Assembly: GCA_947000775.1 (NCBI GenBank)
Contig: CAMQGK010000058.1
Span: 3,788,001 to 3,852,000, forward strand
DNA length: 64,000 nucleotides
Source: Pterois miles
Taxonomy: Eukaryota > Chordata > Actinopteri > Perciformes > Scorpaenidae
Direction of reading: 5' to 3'
A model generated the notes under the pieces. That model was not told the DNA's origin. It was given only the letters and a program-made list of their open reading frames with translations, and made no database searches. The stretch's first letter is position 1. The number at the start of each line of letters is the position of its first letter. Shown here piece by piece: positions 1 to 9,529 of this stretch. A program made the position numbers and the translations under genes.

Positions 1-783
1 CCGTAATTTTCAACAAATCGTCGAGTGCAACTTGTTGACAACTTTTCTGGCCGTTAGAGGATTTGTTGTGATATTGTCTGGTTGTTTCCAGTCTCATACG
101 CAGCTACTGATGGGGATGAAACTGATGTTTGTTCAATCTGTCTGTTAATATTTAGTATTTATTCATTTGAGTTTATTAAATGTTTGGAGTAATCACACAG
201 CAGCAGACTCGATATGTGGGTCTTCACACCGACAGAGGCGCTGTGCGCATTTTACGCACGTGGCACAGCTTCTGAAACTTCATTAATGAGGCCGATTTAA
301 GTCTCCCGACAGGACAACAGGATCGGTGAGGATCTAATGTACATATCACTCAGTTTTACTTTTTCCACTCAGATTTCAGGTTAATTTGGTAAGATCACGT
401 GGAACGTAGCAGCTGTCTCCAGGATGAGTCCAGCTCCATCAGAGCTGTCGGGACATTTTAGTCTAACTAAAAATCCAAACAACATTTCCTCTAGAGGGTC
501 AACATTGTTTTCTTCTGCCCTGTCGAGTTTATTAATGCTGTTCACTGAGTTTTTAATTTTGTTCATTATCGCAACATCAGCAAGAGTGGCGTCATCGTGC
601 GCATGGAAGCGCACTTTCCATATTCACCATATCAATATCATCAACACATACTCTCTCATCATTAAAAACAACACGTTATGGACAGATGGCCACTGAAATA
701 ATGAAAGAACATGTTATTTTACTATAAGTTTGACAGTACAATGACTGTCGTCGTCTCATGACACAGATGAAACGGATCATTAC
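1..783. repeat. Subrepeats B (3' part) and C (start), left window edge
   Basis: Positions 1-545 match 13841-14470 (ATTTTCAACAAATCGTCGAG, CAGCTACTGATGGGGATGA, GTTAATATTTAGTATTTATTC). Positions 546-783 match 12928 onward (TGAGTTTTTAATTTTGTT, ACACGTTATGGACAGATGGC, CGGATCATTAC). This is the tail of a diverged tandem subrepeat whose earlier part would lie left of the window. A minus-strand frame of 77 codons (614-381) stays open in every unit, but I recognise no protein in it. Confidence 0.8.
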
Positions 784-1628
784 GCACAGGCAGGGATTTT
801 CCTGAAACACTGAAACTGGTAATTAAATTCAGTTGAAATTCAAAAAAGAGAATTAAGTTAAGGAAAAACAAGCAAGCAACTAAAGATTCAATAAAAACGG
901 AACATTTTTACGGGTGTTTTTATTGCATTTCATTGAATCATGTTTATTTTTCAGTAGATAATCATAGTGACGTAGCAACTTCATGTCTCGACTAAATTAT
1001 AATATCGCAACGCAAACATACAACATTATCGTCACTATGAGATATTATTGCTTCAACAGACATGCAGGTGTCACATTAATAACTTCATCTACTAATGTAA
1101 GGCCCTCAGCCCCTCAGTGCGTGCGCTTTTAAAACTGTCCCTGCTGCTTGCCGTCTGTTGATGTTACTGAAGGAAATTTTGGTTGGATAACTATCACAAG
1201 AACTCTTATAAGAGCATTTTGAATCTCTTACAATGACCAGTTTTACTTATTAATTACCGTGTCCATGCAGAGAAAGAAAAGTAATGTCATAATTTCAAAG
1301 AAATTTCAAATGGAGCTGGTGTTAGCTTGACCTCGTTAGCTTAGCAATTGTCTTAGCAAGGTGAAAATGAATCGACAAGAAACGCTTTTAGTACATTTAT
1401 GGTTTTTGAAAATGGCTGGAGTTCCCCTTTATGGCCTCTGGATGTCACTAAAGGACAATGTAACTTTGTAACAAATCAGAAAACTCATCACAGATCTTCC
1501 AGTCCTAAAACAATGGATGATTAATATAGACACGTCAATACTAAACTATGTTTATAATAATACTGTGGCGTTTTATATCATGTGTATTCATTAATGTGTG
1601 CTGTTGCTTCTTAAATAAACTAAACTTG

Positions 1629-1846
1629 GGGGGGGGAGTAGCTCAGTTTGTAGGGGGTTGGGTTGGGAACGGGGGGGTCACGGGTTAAAATCCCAAAAAG
1701 GAAAAAAAAATGGGGGGAAATTGGTAGGGGGGGGGGGGGGGGTTTTCTTTTGGGGGGCTGGGGGGGGGCCCGGGGAAGGAAAAAAAAAAACAAAAAGGGG
1801 GGGGGGGTTTAAAGAGGAAACCCCCCCTCAAAAATATCTTTTTTTT

Positions 1847-1877
<31 letters not shown>

Positions 1878-1893
1878 GTGTTTTTTTGGGTTT

Positions 1894-1933
<40 letters not shown>

Positions 1934-1956
1934 CCCAAAAAAAAAAAAATTTTTTT
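1629..1956 (+). mobile_element. Degraded SINE-like insertion with homopolymer noise, unit 1 only
   Basis: CTAAACTTG occurs on both sides (1620-1628 and 1957-1965), whereas units 2-5 have it once, so this looks like an insertion with a 9-bp target-site duplication. The first 60 bp (GTAGCTCAGTTTGTAGGGGG, GGGTTGGGAACGGGGGGGTC, ACGGGTTAAAATCCC) resemble the tRNA head of the SINE seen at 12375. The remainder is runs of G, A and T unlike any other DNA here and is probably poor base calling. Confidence 0.55.
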
Positions 1957-2554
1957 CTAAACTTGTATTAATTTAATAAGGATGGATTTGTATACAGTAC
2001 CTGAAATATATAAACTGCTTGTCAAAAATCCTCTTTCAAAACACTTGCCATTTCACAGCATGTCCTTATTTTATTTAACATATTTTATTGCCCACATATT
2101 ACAGCACAGCGAGCATTGAGAAAGTATAAAAGTATAAGTAAAATCTATAAGTTACCATGTAATTACTTAAGTACACACACAACCAACAAAACAGAGCAAA
2201 GATATGCCCTCATTGTTAATCGGAAATGTGTCAAAACAGAGGCCATGTCATTCATTTCCCACATCCTCTCTTGTCTGTGAACGCAGCATCAAAACACCAC
2301 CCCAACATAAGTGTGTTATTGCTGTTTTAGCTGTGCATTTATGTAAATATGTTAATATGTTTATATGCCTTGTTTTCCAGATACAGAAAATAATGAAAGC
2401 AAACGAGAAGATCACAAGTGATGCTGATCCAATGTGGTACCTCAAGTAAGTCACACAAACCATCATCATTTACATTAAGCAACATGAATGTCCACAGACA
2501 CCTCTGCAGTTTAGAGTTAAAAATATTTTAATGTTTTCCTTCACGCCTCAACAG

Positions 2555-3837
2555 CGTCTGTTCGCCAGCATCAGTGACAACAAACTGAAGAACTTGACCA
2601 CCTGCCGTCTTGGACACAGAAGTACATTTGACATGTTACAACCTGTTACGCAAACAAGCCACATACTGTACAGTTGAACAGTTGTGTTACTTTCTATTAC
2701 ACAACACTGTTTGTTTTCGGTCTGGATGTTTTCCAATCATGAGAAGATAATGTATACAGCATATATTCAACGTTTTTTTGTTCACACTGATTGTATATTT
2801 TGTGGGTTTTAGACCGCAGCTGAACTCCAGAGGTAGTTTTGTCCCTTCCTGTCTCACTGCAGCACTCAACACATTACCTCAGGATGTTAGAGAGAGAAAC
2901 ACATCTGAAACATCTGTGTGCAGCTGTGGAATACTGTGTTGGCCTCTGCTGGTCCTATTGAAAAACTATGTGAAGATGCTGTACTTGTACCTGGAGTAAA
3001 GGCACGTTAGTTAGATGGACCTGATGGCTGTAGTTGACATCAGGATAGGAAGTCTTTTGCAGAGGACAATTACACATTTGTATTTGGTTCCCTCTTGTTA
3101 ATCAAGCTTGTTGAGAGTTTCAGGAGCTTAAAGAATCAGTCTGATCTGGTTCCGCCTCTACCACAGGCAGAGAAACACAGGCTGAGAATGACAAACAGCA
3201 GCAGATGATCATGTCTGTTTGTTGAAGTTATCATTAAATTGGTGTGCACAGAAAGCAATCAAGGGATTTACTATGATTGTGTTAAAAGTCATGTAGTTGT
3301 TTTGAAGTAATATTTTATTTTGTGTGGTATTTCTAGACTGAAACATGCACCAGCCTGGACTCGAGGATTTGAGCAGGTGCTTGTTAGAGAGACAAAATCT
3401 GGAACAGAAATCATCAGTTTTCACTACTGGTTCCAGTTCTACCTGCAAGTAAAAAGTACCCACTTGGACTACAAAGGATACAAGGCCAGGGATCATGACT
3501 TGGTGAGTAGAACTGTTCATCGGACAAAATGTCTGCGGGGACACAATCTGTTGTCTCTGTCTTTATTTATTTTTTATTCTGCTAAGCTAACGTTCATGTG
3601 TGTCTATCCACAGCCTGATCACGACGACCACGTTCTGAACCTCCAGTTCAGCTGGCACAGTTTTGGGAAGCCTGTTGGTAGCGCCTTCATTGGGACCTGA
3701 CCTGAGTTTGACATGGCACTCTTCACCATCGTCTTCCTCACGAACACAGAGAGGAGCACCGCAGTGCTGGTCAACATCGACCAGTGTTAGATGAAGGTGG
3801 TGGTGATCAGACATGGACGCTCCCTCGGGGAGCATCC
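2555..3837 (+). pseudogene. EndoU-type endoribonuclease pseudogene, unit 1
   Basis: Three splice-bounded pieces match the C-terminal EndoU (XendoU, poly(U)-specific endoribonuclease) domain. Exon 2555-2608 follows a CAG acceptor and reads RLFASISDNKLKNLTT. Exon 3337-3502 (acceptor TTTCTAG, donor GTGAGT) contains SFHYWFQFYLQ and DYKGYKARD. Exon 3614-3837 contains DDHVLNLQFSW and KPVGSAFIG. Known EndoU enzymes use two histidines and a lysine. Here the first histidine of the GFEHVF motif is Gln (GFEQVL), while the second (SFHYW) and the lysine (GKPVGS) remain. The last exon has two in-frame stops, TGA at 3698-3700 before PEFDMALFTIVFL and TAG at 3788-3790 before MKVVVIRHGR. Exons encoding the middle of the domain were not found. 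A further splice-bounded piece at 2381-2445 does not join in frame and is not assigned. The copy cannot encode active enzyme. Confidence 0.88.
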
Positions 3838-4051
3838 CCCAATCTGCTCAGCAGCAACAGCAGACATGTTAGGAAGCACTCACATATAAACATGATAAAC
3901 AGTGATACTCAGTCTGAGGCACAAATGTACTGTGATATAGTTAAAACGTAACAAACCTGCATAATGCCGTGCAGGACATAGATGAGTACACGTCTGTAAT
4001 TTTTATCAACACCTTTGTAAACTTGATTCATTTGTCACAAAAAGCTATTTC

Positions 4052-4057
4052 AATAAA
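4052..4057 (+). promoter_or_regulatory. Poly(A) signal downstream of EndoU remnant
   Basis: A canonical AATAAA lies about 215 bp past the EndoU homology on the same strand. It is retained in the other units, for example at 19196-19201. Confidence 0.5.
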
Positions 4058-4644
4058 AGTAATTCATGCTTTTTAAAGTCAAATATTTGGTGTGTTTATG
4101 AGATATCCTTTCATTTCCTTTGTAATACATTCAAATCACTTCATTATACGGATGCAATGGATTAAGTATGAGTATGTGGAAGAAATACTCAAATCCTTTG
4201 AGCAGAGCTGTTTTAGTAACGTGTAACAGGGTAGCGGAATAAATAGTGTGATCATGTTCTCCTGAACATGGAAGTTGATGGCAATTGTTTTGAATTTAAA
4301 GCATTACATCTTCAATTCTTTAAGACATCAGTAAGAGATCTAGTGATGTAGACTGTTTCTTATTTACTTCACTTCCCAGGTAGATAAATTTATATATTAT
4401 ATGTTGACTTCACTGAACTGATAAAGCATTTTAAATGAGTGGTCCATGGTCCAAATGAGTCCAGTTCCCTTTAGTCTGACTCACTGGGTGTAGACTGGGT
4501 AAAACCCTACCAATGGCCATGTATTTCATGTACATCCTCCATTTGAAAGTTATTAACAATAAATGTATTATTGTATATTAAAAAAGAGACACCCCATCTG
4601 ATCTTTTGTTTTATATTGTTTTTATTTAGCAACATTAACTATAT

Positions 4645-4647
<3 letters not shown>

Positions 4648-4714
<67 letters not shown>

Positions 4715-4777
4715 CTATATTGTAAATTTCCCCACTGTGGGACTAATAAAGGAATATCTTATCTTATCTTATCTTAT
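4648..4777. repeat. TA microsatellite plus retroelement 3' tail, unit 1
   Basis: About 64 bp of pure TA (4648-4711) is followed by TTTCCCCACTGTGGGACTAA, then AATAAAGG and a (TCTTA)n run. This tail resembles the 3' ends of fish non-LTR retrotransposons and SINEs, but no body of an element is recognisable upstream. The family is not assigned. Confidence 0.75.
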
Positions 4778-5046
4778 TGTACTGCAGTTCCAGCGATCCA
4801 GTGTTCAATAATTAAAGCCACATTAACAGTCTTCCAAAAGCAAAATATTCAAATATGTACACATTGGTGGCGGGTTCTAACGTACTGCATCACTGCTCTA
4901 AAATTTCAATTATCCTTCCCTATACCGTTCACATAGTTAAGAGGAGAAAAGCCAGAACAAATTCACAGATTTTGAAATGGAGGAGCCAGTAGGTAAACAT
5001 GTCAGCGTATCCAGCAGGCCCACTTGGTATTTCTGTGTTAGACTGT

Positions 5047-6393
5047 TCACTTGTCACTGCTCAGATACAAGTCTTTCCTCCTGTCACTGTGTCTGGATGA
5101 GCGTCTGTCCTCTCTGTGATGGTGGGAGGCGCTCCTCTCCCTGCTCCTGCTCCTTCTCCTCCGCCTGTCGCCCTCTAGTCTGCTGTGGGATCTCTCAGAT
5201 CTCGGCGGGCTTCTGCTGCGCTGGCGTTGCCTCCACGATCGGTCTCCTTAACGCTCTGAGCGCCACCCGTCTCTGCGACTCCCCCTCACGCTGGCGATAA
5301 GTGCAGGTCCCTGTCGGCCTCCCGGAATTCATTGCCAGGGTTTTGAAATACGTGCAAGAAGTTACAGTGCTTCCCTTTAGGGCACTTCTTTCTGTCAAAC
5401 AATCCTGAGAGAGGAAATCCAAACACAACTGAACCTTGTGTCTCTGCAGGAATGTCACCAAGTGAAAATGCCACTCTTATTATCAGTATGAATAACTCAC
5501 CACATATAGCATTCTTCCAGCGTGTAACAGGACACAGCTCACAATGAAGCTGCCGACCTGCGTACCACCTCCCATTGAACCTGATGATGGCATCTTTACA
5601 CTGCTCCTCTCTGGGCAGACAAAAGGACAGGATGAAGAGTTTTATCCAAAAATTCAAACAATGTACATTTTATTTATTTGGAAAAAGTTGTGGAGTGGCT
5701 ATGTGATGACTTACGTGTCAAACTGAATGTAAACATTTCCTCTCAAGTGCGCTTCGTAATTGCAGCTCACCTAAAAAAGGAAAGTTATCAATGAAACCAA
5801 ATGTGTAGTTTTAACATGATACATGATATATTGGCTTCAAACAACTAAGTTTTTGATGAAAATCTCTTTAATGTAGTTTAATGTAGTCAAAGATTTTTAA
5901 CTAAAATATGTACCGAGTGGAATATTTTACAGTTTGAAGAACAAAATTGTCAGTACTCCCTGGTGGAAAAAAAAAAAACTGTAATAAAGACGCTGTTTCA
6001 AAAGTAGTGTAACATATCTTTGACATTTTTTATCAGTACTGAATAAGTAATTTCCTGTTGCTTCGGAAAATATATTCATGATACAGTATATCTGAAATGA
6101 CCTGCTATCATCCGATGCATCGACCTGGATGATTCATTGGCCAGGCTCTAGAAATATAATTTTTATTGCCATGATGCCATGAACGCATTCTGCTGCTCTT
6201 AATGTGTGAGGTTTAACTGAACTATGAATATGTAGATATACATTAAACTGAGTTTTATACCATTAGGAGGATAAAATACTGACAAAATACTTACATGAGA
6301 GTTACAGTCCTACCACTTCCTCTGGCTTGAGCGAGAGCCTGTCGTTTCCATTTTCTTCTTTCTTTCCTCAGAGCCGCTTTGCGTTTCTTTTGA
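5047..6393 (-). pseudogene. zrsr2: ZRSR2-like splicing factor pseudogene, unit 1
   Basis: ZRSR2 (U2AF35-related protein) recognises 3' splice sites, mainly in the minor spliceosome. Four exons are visible on the minus strand. Exon 6393-6295 reads QKKRKAALRKERRKWKRQAL, matching the basic N-terminus. Exon 5770-5715 gives SCNYEAHLRGNVYIQFD of the U2AF-homology motif. Exon 5610-5501 gives FNGRWYAGRQL and CPVTRW. Exon 5404-5047 has the second CCCH zinc finger (C-x7-C-x5-C-x3-H across the intron, ending CNFLHVF) and then an RS region with RQRQRSRSPPRSERSHSR. Exons 5715-5770 and 5501-5610 join in frame through GTAAGT/CAG sites. Exons for the first zinc finger and linker are missing between 5771 and 6294. 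After HLSPA the frame hits TGA (5286-5288), and the RS region lies in another frame with a TAA at 5248-5250, so the gene is broken. Confidence 0.87.
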
Positions 6394-6531
6394 CTAAAGA
6401 GAAAGAGATGGAAAAATTAAATTAGAGGAAAAGAAAAGCTAAACCATAAATACTTTACAGGGGGGTCTTGTGCAAAAAGTGTGCCTGTTGTTATTTGTGG
6501 ATACAAATGCAATCTAAAGAGTATGACAGAC

Positions 6532-6549
6532 AAACTTTGAGAACCACTG
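6532..6549 (-). mobile_element. hAT-like terminal sequence, unit 1
   Basis: Read on the minus strand this is CAGTGGTTCTCAAAGTTT, like the terminal inverted repeats of many vertebrate hAT elements and MITEs (CAGNGGTTCTCAAA). The partner terminus is not visible within 600 bp, so this is a remnant at best. Same sequence at 21608-21625, 35957-35974 and 50311-50328. Confidence 0.35.
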
Positions 6550-7063
6550 GCCTAATGTAATCAAAACCAGTCCTGCAAAAGGAGCACTGTAGCATTAAGA
6601 AGCCTGTAATTCCCAGGATATGATGAGAGCGTATTACAGAGGAGTTGATTCAGTTCTACGTTATCACAGACACTTGAGACAGTAGTTTGTGTTATATCTG
6701 GGTTGTATTAATCAGCAATTAATTAATCACGTAAGCAGCAGCAACAGCAGCAGCAATAGTTGCAGTAGACACACTGGCACCTTCATTAATATCACACTCA
6801 ACTGACTGTGTTTTATATTCTCATTGCATTGACGGGTGGACTGTTCTCAGGTGCCTGTGCAGGTTGTTTGTGGCTCTAAATGATACTCTTGCAGACTCTG
6901 CACTCTTCCTTTGTATCGTCAATAAAACTGAAATGTTTCCAGATTTTGATTCTTTTCCTAGTGTAACTCATTTTCTTTACTTTACCTTCCTAATGTGTCG
7001 AAGTTGGCTTCTCTTGTTGCCCCCGGCTCTCTCTCTCCTTCCCTCCTGCTCTGTTCGTGCGCT

Positions 7064-7066
<3 letters not shown>

Positions 7067-7123
<57 letters not shown>

Positions 7124-7224
7124 ACAGAGAGAAAACACGGCTCCCAAATAGGAGCTGGCTCCCGTTGTTCACATCGAAGAGCCGGCTCTAAGGGCCGTTT
7201 TGTTCCCGACCGACCCATCACTAG
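7067..7224. repeat. GA microsatellite and GAGCCGGCTC-palindrome module, unit 1
   Basis: A pure GA run (7067-7120) is followed by GGAGCTGGCTCC (7151-7162), the palindrome AGAGCCGGCTCT (7178-7189) and then CCCATCACTAG. Reversed, the end reads CTAGTGATGGG, similar to hAT-type termini. This suggests the end of a small DNA transposon, but I could not find a matching second terminus. Confidence 0.5.
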
Positions 7225-9150
7225 TGCCGGCAGACACGTTGAGTGGGGGCTCAGCCTGCAGCTGTCTGCCGGACCCTGTGGGTTTAGGCTGGCCCGAGGT
7301 TGCTGGCAGAGGATTTGGGTGGTGAACTGAAAATCTTCTGCCAGCAACCTATGGGCCCCGCCTCCACCTGCAGGTTCAGGTGGAGGGGGCCCACAGGTTG
7401 CCGGCAGAGGCCTTGAGTGGGGTCTCAGCCTTCAGCTGTCCGCCACACTCTGTGGGTTTAAGCTGGCCCGCAAGTTGCCGGCAGAAGCGTTGGGTAGTGG
7501 CTCGGCCCACAGCTGTCTGTCGGTAACTGCGGATGGAGGCTCGGCCCGCAGGTGTTCGCTGGAACCTGCAGGTGGAGGCGGGGCCCGTAGGTTGCCGACA
7601 AAGGCCTTAGGTGGAGGCGGGGACCGCAGGTTATTGGGAGAGGTGTTGGGTGGAGGCTCAGCCAGCAGCTGTCTGCTGGAGTCTTCGGGTGGAATGGGCC
7701 CACAGGTTGCCGGCAGAGGCGTTGGGTGAAGGCTCAGCCCGCAGCTGTCTGCTGGAGTCTTCGGGTGGAATGGGCCCACAGGTTGCTGGCAGAGGCGTTG
7801 GGTGGAGGCTCGGCCCGCAGCTGTCTGCTGGAACCTGCAGGTGGGGGTTTGGCCCTTAGCTGTCTGCCACAGCTTGTGGGTGGAGGCGGAGACCACAGGT
7901 TGCCGGCAGAGGCGTTGAGTGGAGGCTCCAACCAAAGCTTCTGCCGGCAACCTGCGGGCCCTACCTCCACCCAACGCCTCTGCTGGACACCTGCAGGCCC
8001 TGCCTCTACCCGACGCCTCTGCCGGAAACCTGCAGGCCCTGCCTCCACCCAATGCCTCTGCCGGCAACGTGCAGGCCCCGCTTCCACCCGCACGCTCCAG
8101 CAGACAGCTGTGGGCCGAGCCTCCACCCAAAGTATCTGCCGGCAACCTGCGGGCCCCTTCCACACGAAGTTGCCAGCAGACAGCTGCGAGCCACGCCTGC
8201 ACCCAACTCCTCTGCCAGCAACATCAGGCCCCTCGTCCACCTGCACAGTCCGGCAGACAGCTGTTTGCCAAGCCTCCACCTGCAGCTACAGGCCAGGTTT
8301 CCACCCAAAACCTCTACCAGAAACCTGCGGGACCCCCATCTCCACCTGCAGGTTCTAGCAGACAGCTGCGAGCCGAGCCTCCAACCAACACTTATGCCGA
8401 CACCCTGATGGCCCCAACTCCACCTGCCGGCTCTGGCAGACAGCTGCGGGCCGAGCTTCCACCTAAAGCTTCTGCCAGCAACCTGCGGGCACAGCCTCCA
8501 CCTGTAGGTGCCGGAAAAAAGCTGCGGGCAAAACCTCCACGTTCAGCTTAAGGCAGAGCCTCCCCCCAACACCTCTGCTGGCAACCTGCGGGCCTCTCCT
8601 CTGCCAGCAGGTTACGGAAGACATCTGCGGGCCCTACCTCCACCCAACGCCTCTGCCTTCAACCTGCGGGCCCCGCCTCCACCCAATGGTCTTTGCCGGC
8701 AACCGGCAGCCGGCAGAGGCATTGGGTGGAGCTGGGGACCACGGGTTGCCGGCAGAGGCGTTGGGCGGAGGCTCGGCCCGCAGCTGTCTGCCAGAGCTGG
8801 CAGGTGGAGGTGGGGTCTGCAGGGTACTGGCAGAGGCGTTGGGTGGAGCCTCAGCCTGCAGCTGTCTGTCGGAGCTGGTAAATGGAGGCAGGCCTGCAGG
8901 TTGCCAGCTGATTTGTTTCAGTCTGCAGCTGTCTGCTGGAACCTGCAGTTTGAGGCGGGGCCTGCAGGTAGCAGGATCGAGGCGTCGCCCGCAACTGTCT
9001 GCCAGAGCCGGCAGGTGGAGGCGGGGCCTGCAGGGTGCTGGCAGAGGCGTTGGGTGGAGCCTCAGCCCACAGCTGTCTGTCGGAAGCTGCAGGTAGAGGA
9101 GGGGCCTGCAGGTTTCCGGTAGAGGTTTTAGGTGGCGGCTGACAGGTGTT
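7225..9150. repeat. GC-rich 76-bp minisatellite in alternating orientation, unit 1
   Basis: A degenerate monomer of about 76 bp (measured between GTTGC at 7706 and 7782) contains GGCAGAGGCGTTGGGTGGAG and GCAGCTGTCTGC. The first arm (7225 to about 7930) is in + orientation, the second (about 7930-8700) is the reverse complement, and the third (about 8700-9150) is + again. Facing arms can fold into long hairpins. The block is poor in stop codons on both strands, which explains the long proline/alanine-rich reading frames across it; their sequence simply follows the monomer. No protein-coding role is supported. Confidence 0.9.
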
Positions 9151-9229
9151 TAAGATGTAACTTTTTTTTCACTGTTAGAGGCGGAGGAGATGGTGGACAC
9201 AAAAGGATTTAGATGGAGCATGTGTGCAA

Positions 9230-9269
9230 CCATCTGCTGTCTGCAGGTGGAGGCTAAGACAGCAGATGG
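9230..9269. other. 13-bp perfect hairpin, unit 1
   Basis: CCATCTGCTGTCT (9230-9242) is the exact reverse complement of AGACAGCAGATGG (9257-9269), with a 14-nt loop. It lies just past the minisatellite and is conserved in units 2-4 (near 24109, 38466 and 52816). Function unknown. Confidence 0.6.
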
Positions 9270-9430
9270 CTGCTGAGTTGACGTCGGTCGGTGGCTGAAA
9301 TTGATGGAGGTCGGCAGAGGCTGTTCACTAAAGGTATATATTTTGCTAGTAGGCGGAGACTGTCGGTGGAGGATCTAACCCGGAACTGCATGTACTGACT
9401 AAAAACAGATTATTCTTATAAAGAAAACTT

Positions 9431-9505
9431 AAAATCACAATATTTTATAAAGAATACTTAGAATCACAATATTTACAGATCCCTTAAAATCACAATATTT
9501 ACATC
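9431..9505. repeat. Short AATCACAATATTT repeat, unit 1
   Basis: Three imperfect copies of AATCACAATATTT lie within 75 bp, just downstream (on the minus strand) of the unidentified gene's stop codon, so they would be in its 3' UTR. Present in units 2-4 too. Confidence 0.7.
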
Positions 9506-9529
9506 TAAAAGCGCTAATTTGATCAGGTT

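Noticed and set aside
1630..1700. Possible tRNA gene (GTAGCTCAG...GGGTTAAAATCCC)
   Set aside because: The acceptor stem is not formed, the sequence is degraded by G runs, and it matches the tRNA-derived SINE head better.
1658..1960. 100-codon frame rich in Gly and Lys
   Set aside because: Lies wholly in the homopolymer-noise insertion of unit 1.
2381..2445. Additional EndoU exon with good splice sites
   Set aside because: Its reading frame does not join the exon at 2555 without a stop, and its peptide does not match the family.
2815..2998. Possible exon (open frame after GGGTTTTAG, ending YLYLE)
   Set aside because: No donor site at the end, runs to a stop, and resembles no part of EndoU or another protein I know.
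3209..3544. 111-codon minus-strand frame opposite the EndoU exon
   Set aside because: Shadow of the EndoU exon and its intron; no protein similarity seen.
4571..4936. Frames with a long Ile-Tyr repeat
   Set aside because: They are translations of the TA microsatellite and its flanks; their length changes with the repeat in each unit.
6864..7347. Frames with Arg-Glu or Ser-Leu repeats
   Set aside because: They arise from the GA microsatellite read on either strand.
7432..8551. Long overlapping reading frames on both strands (up to 256 codons) rich in Pro, Ala, Gly and Arg
   Set aside because: They follow the 76-bp GC-rich monomer in every frame and on both strands, with no domain, no splice context and no consistent start. 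They reflect low stop density in a repeat.
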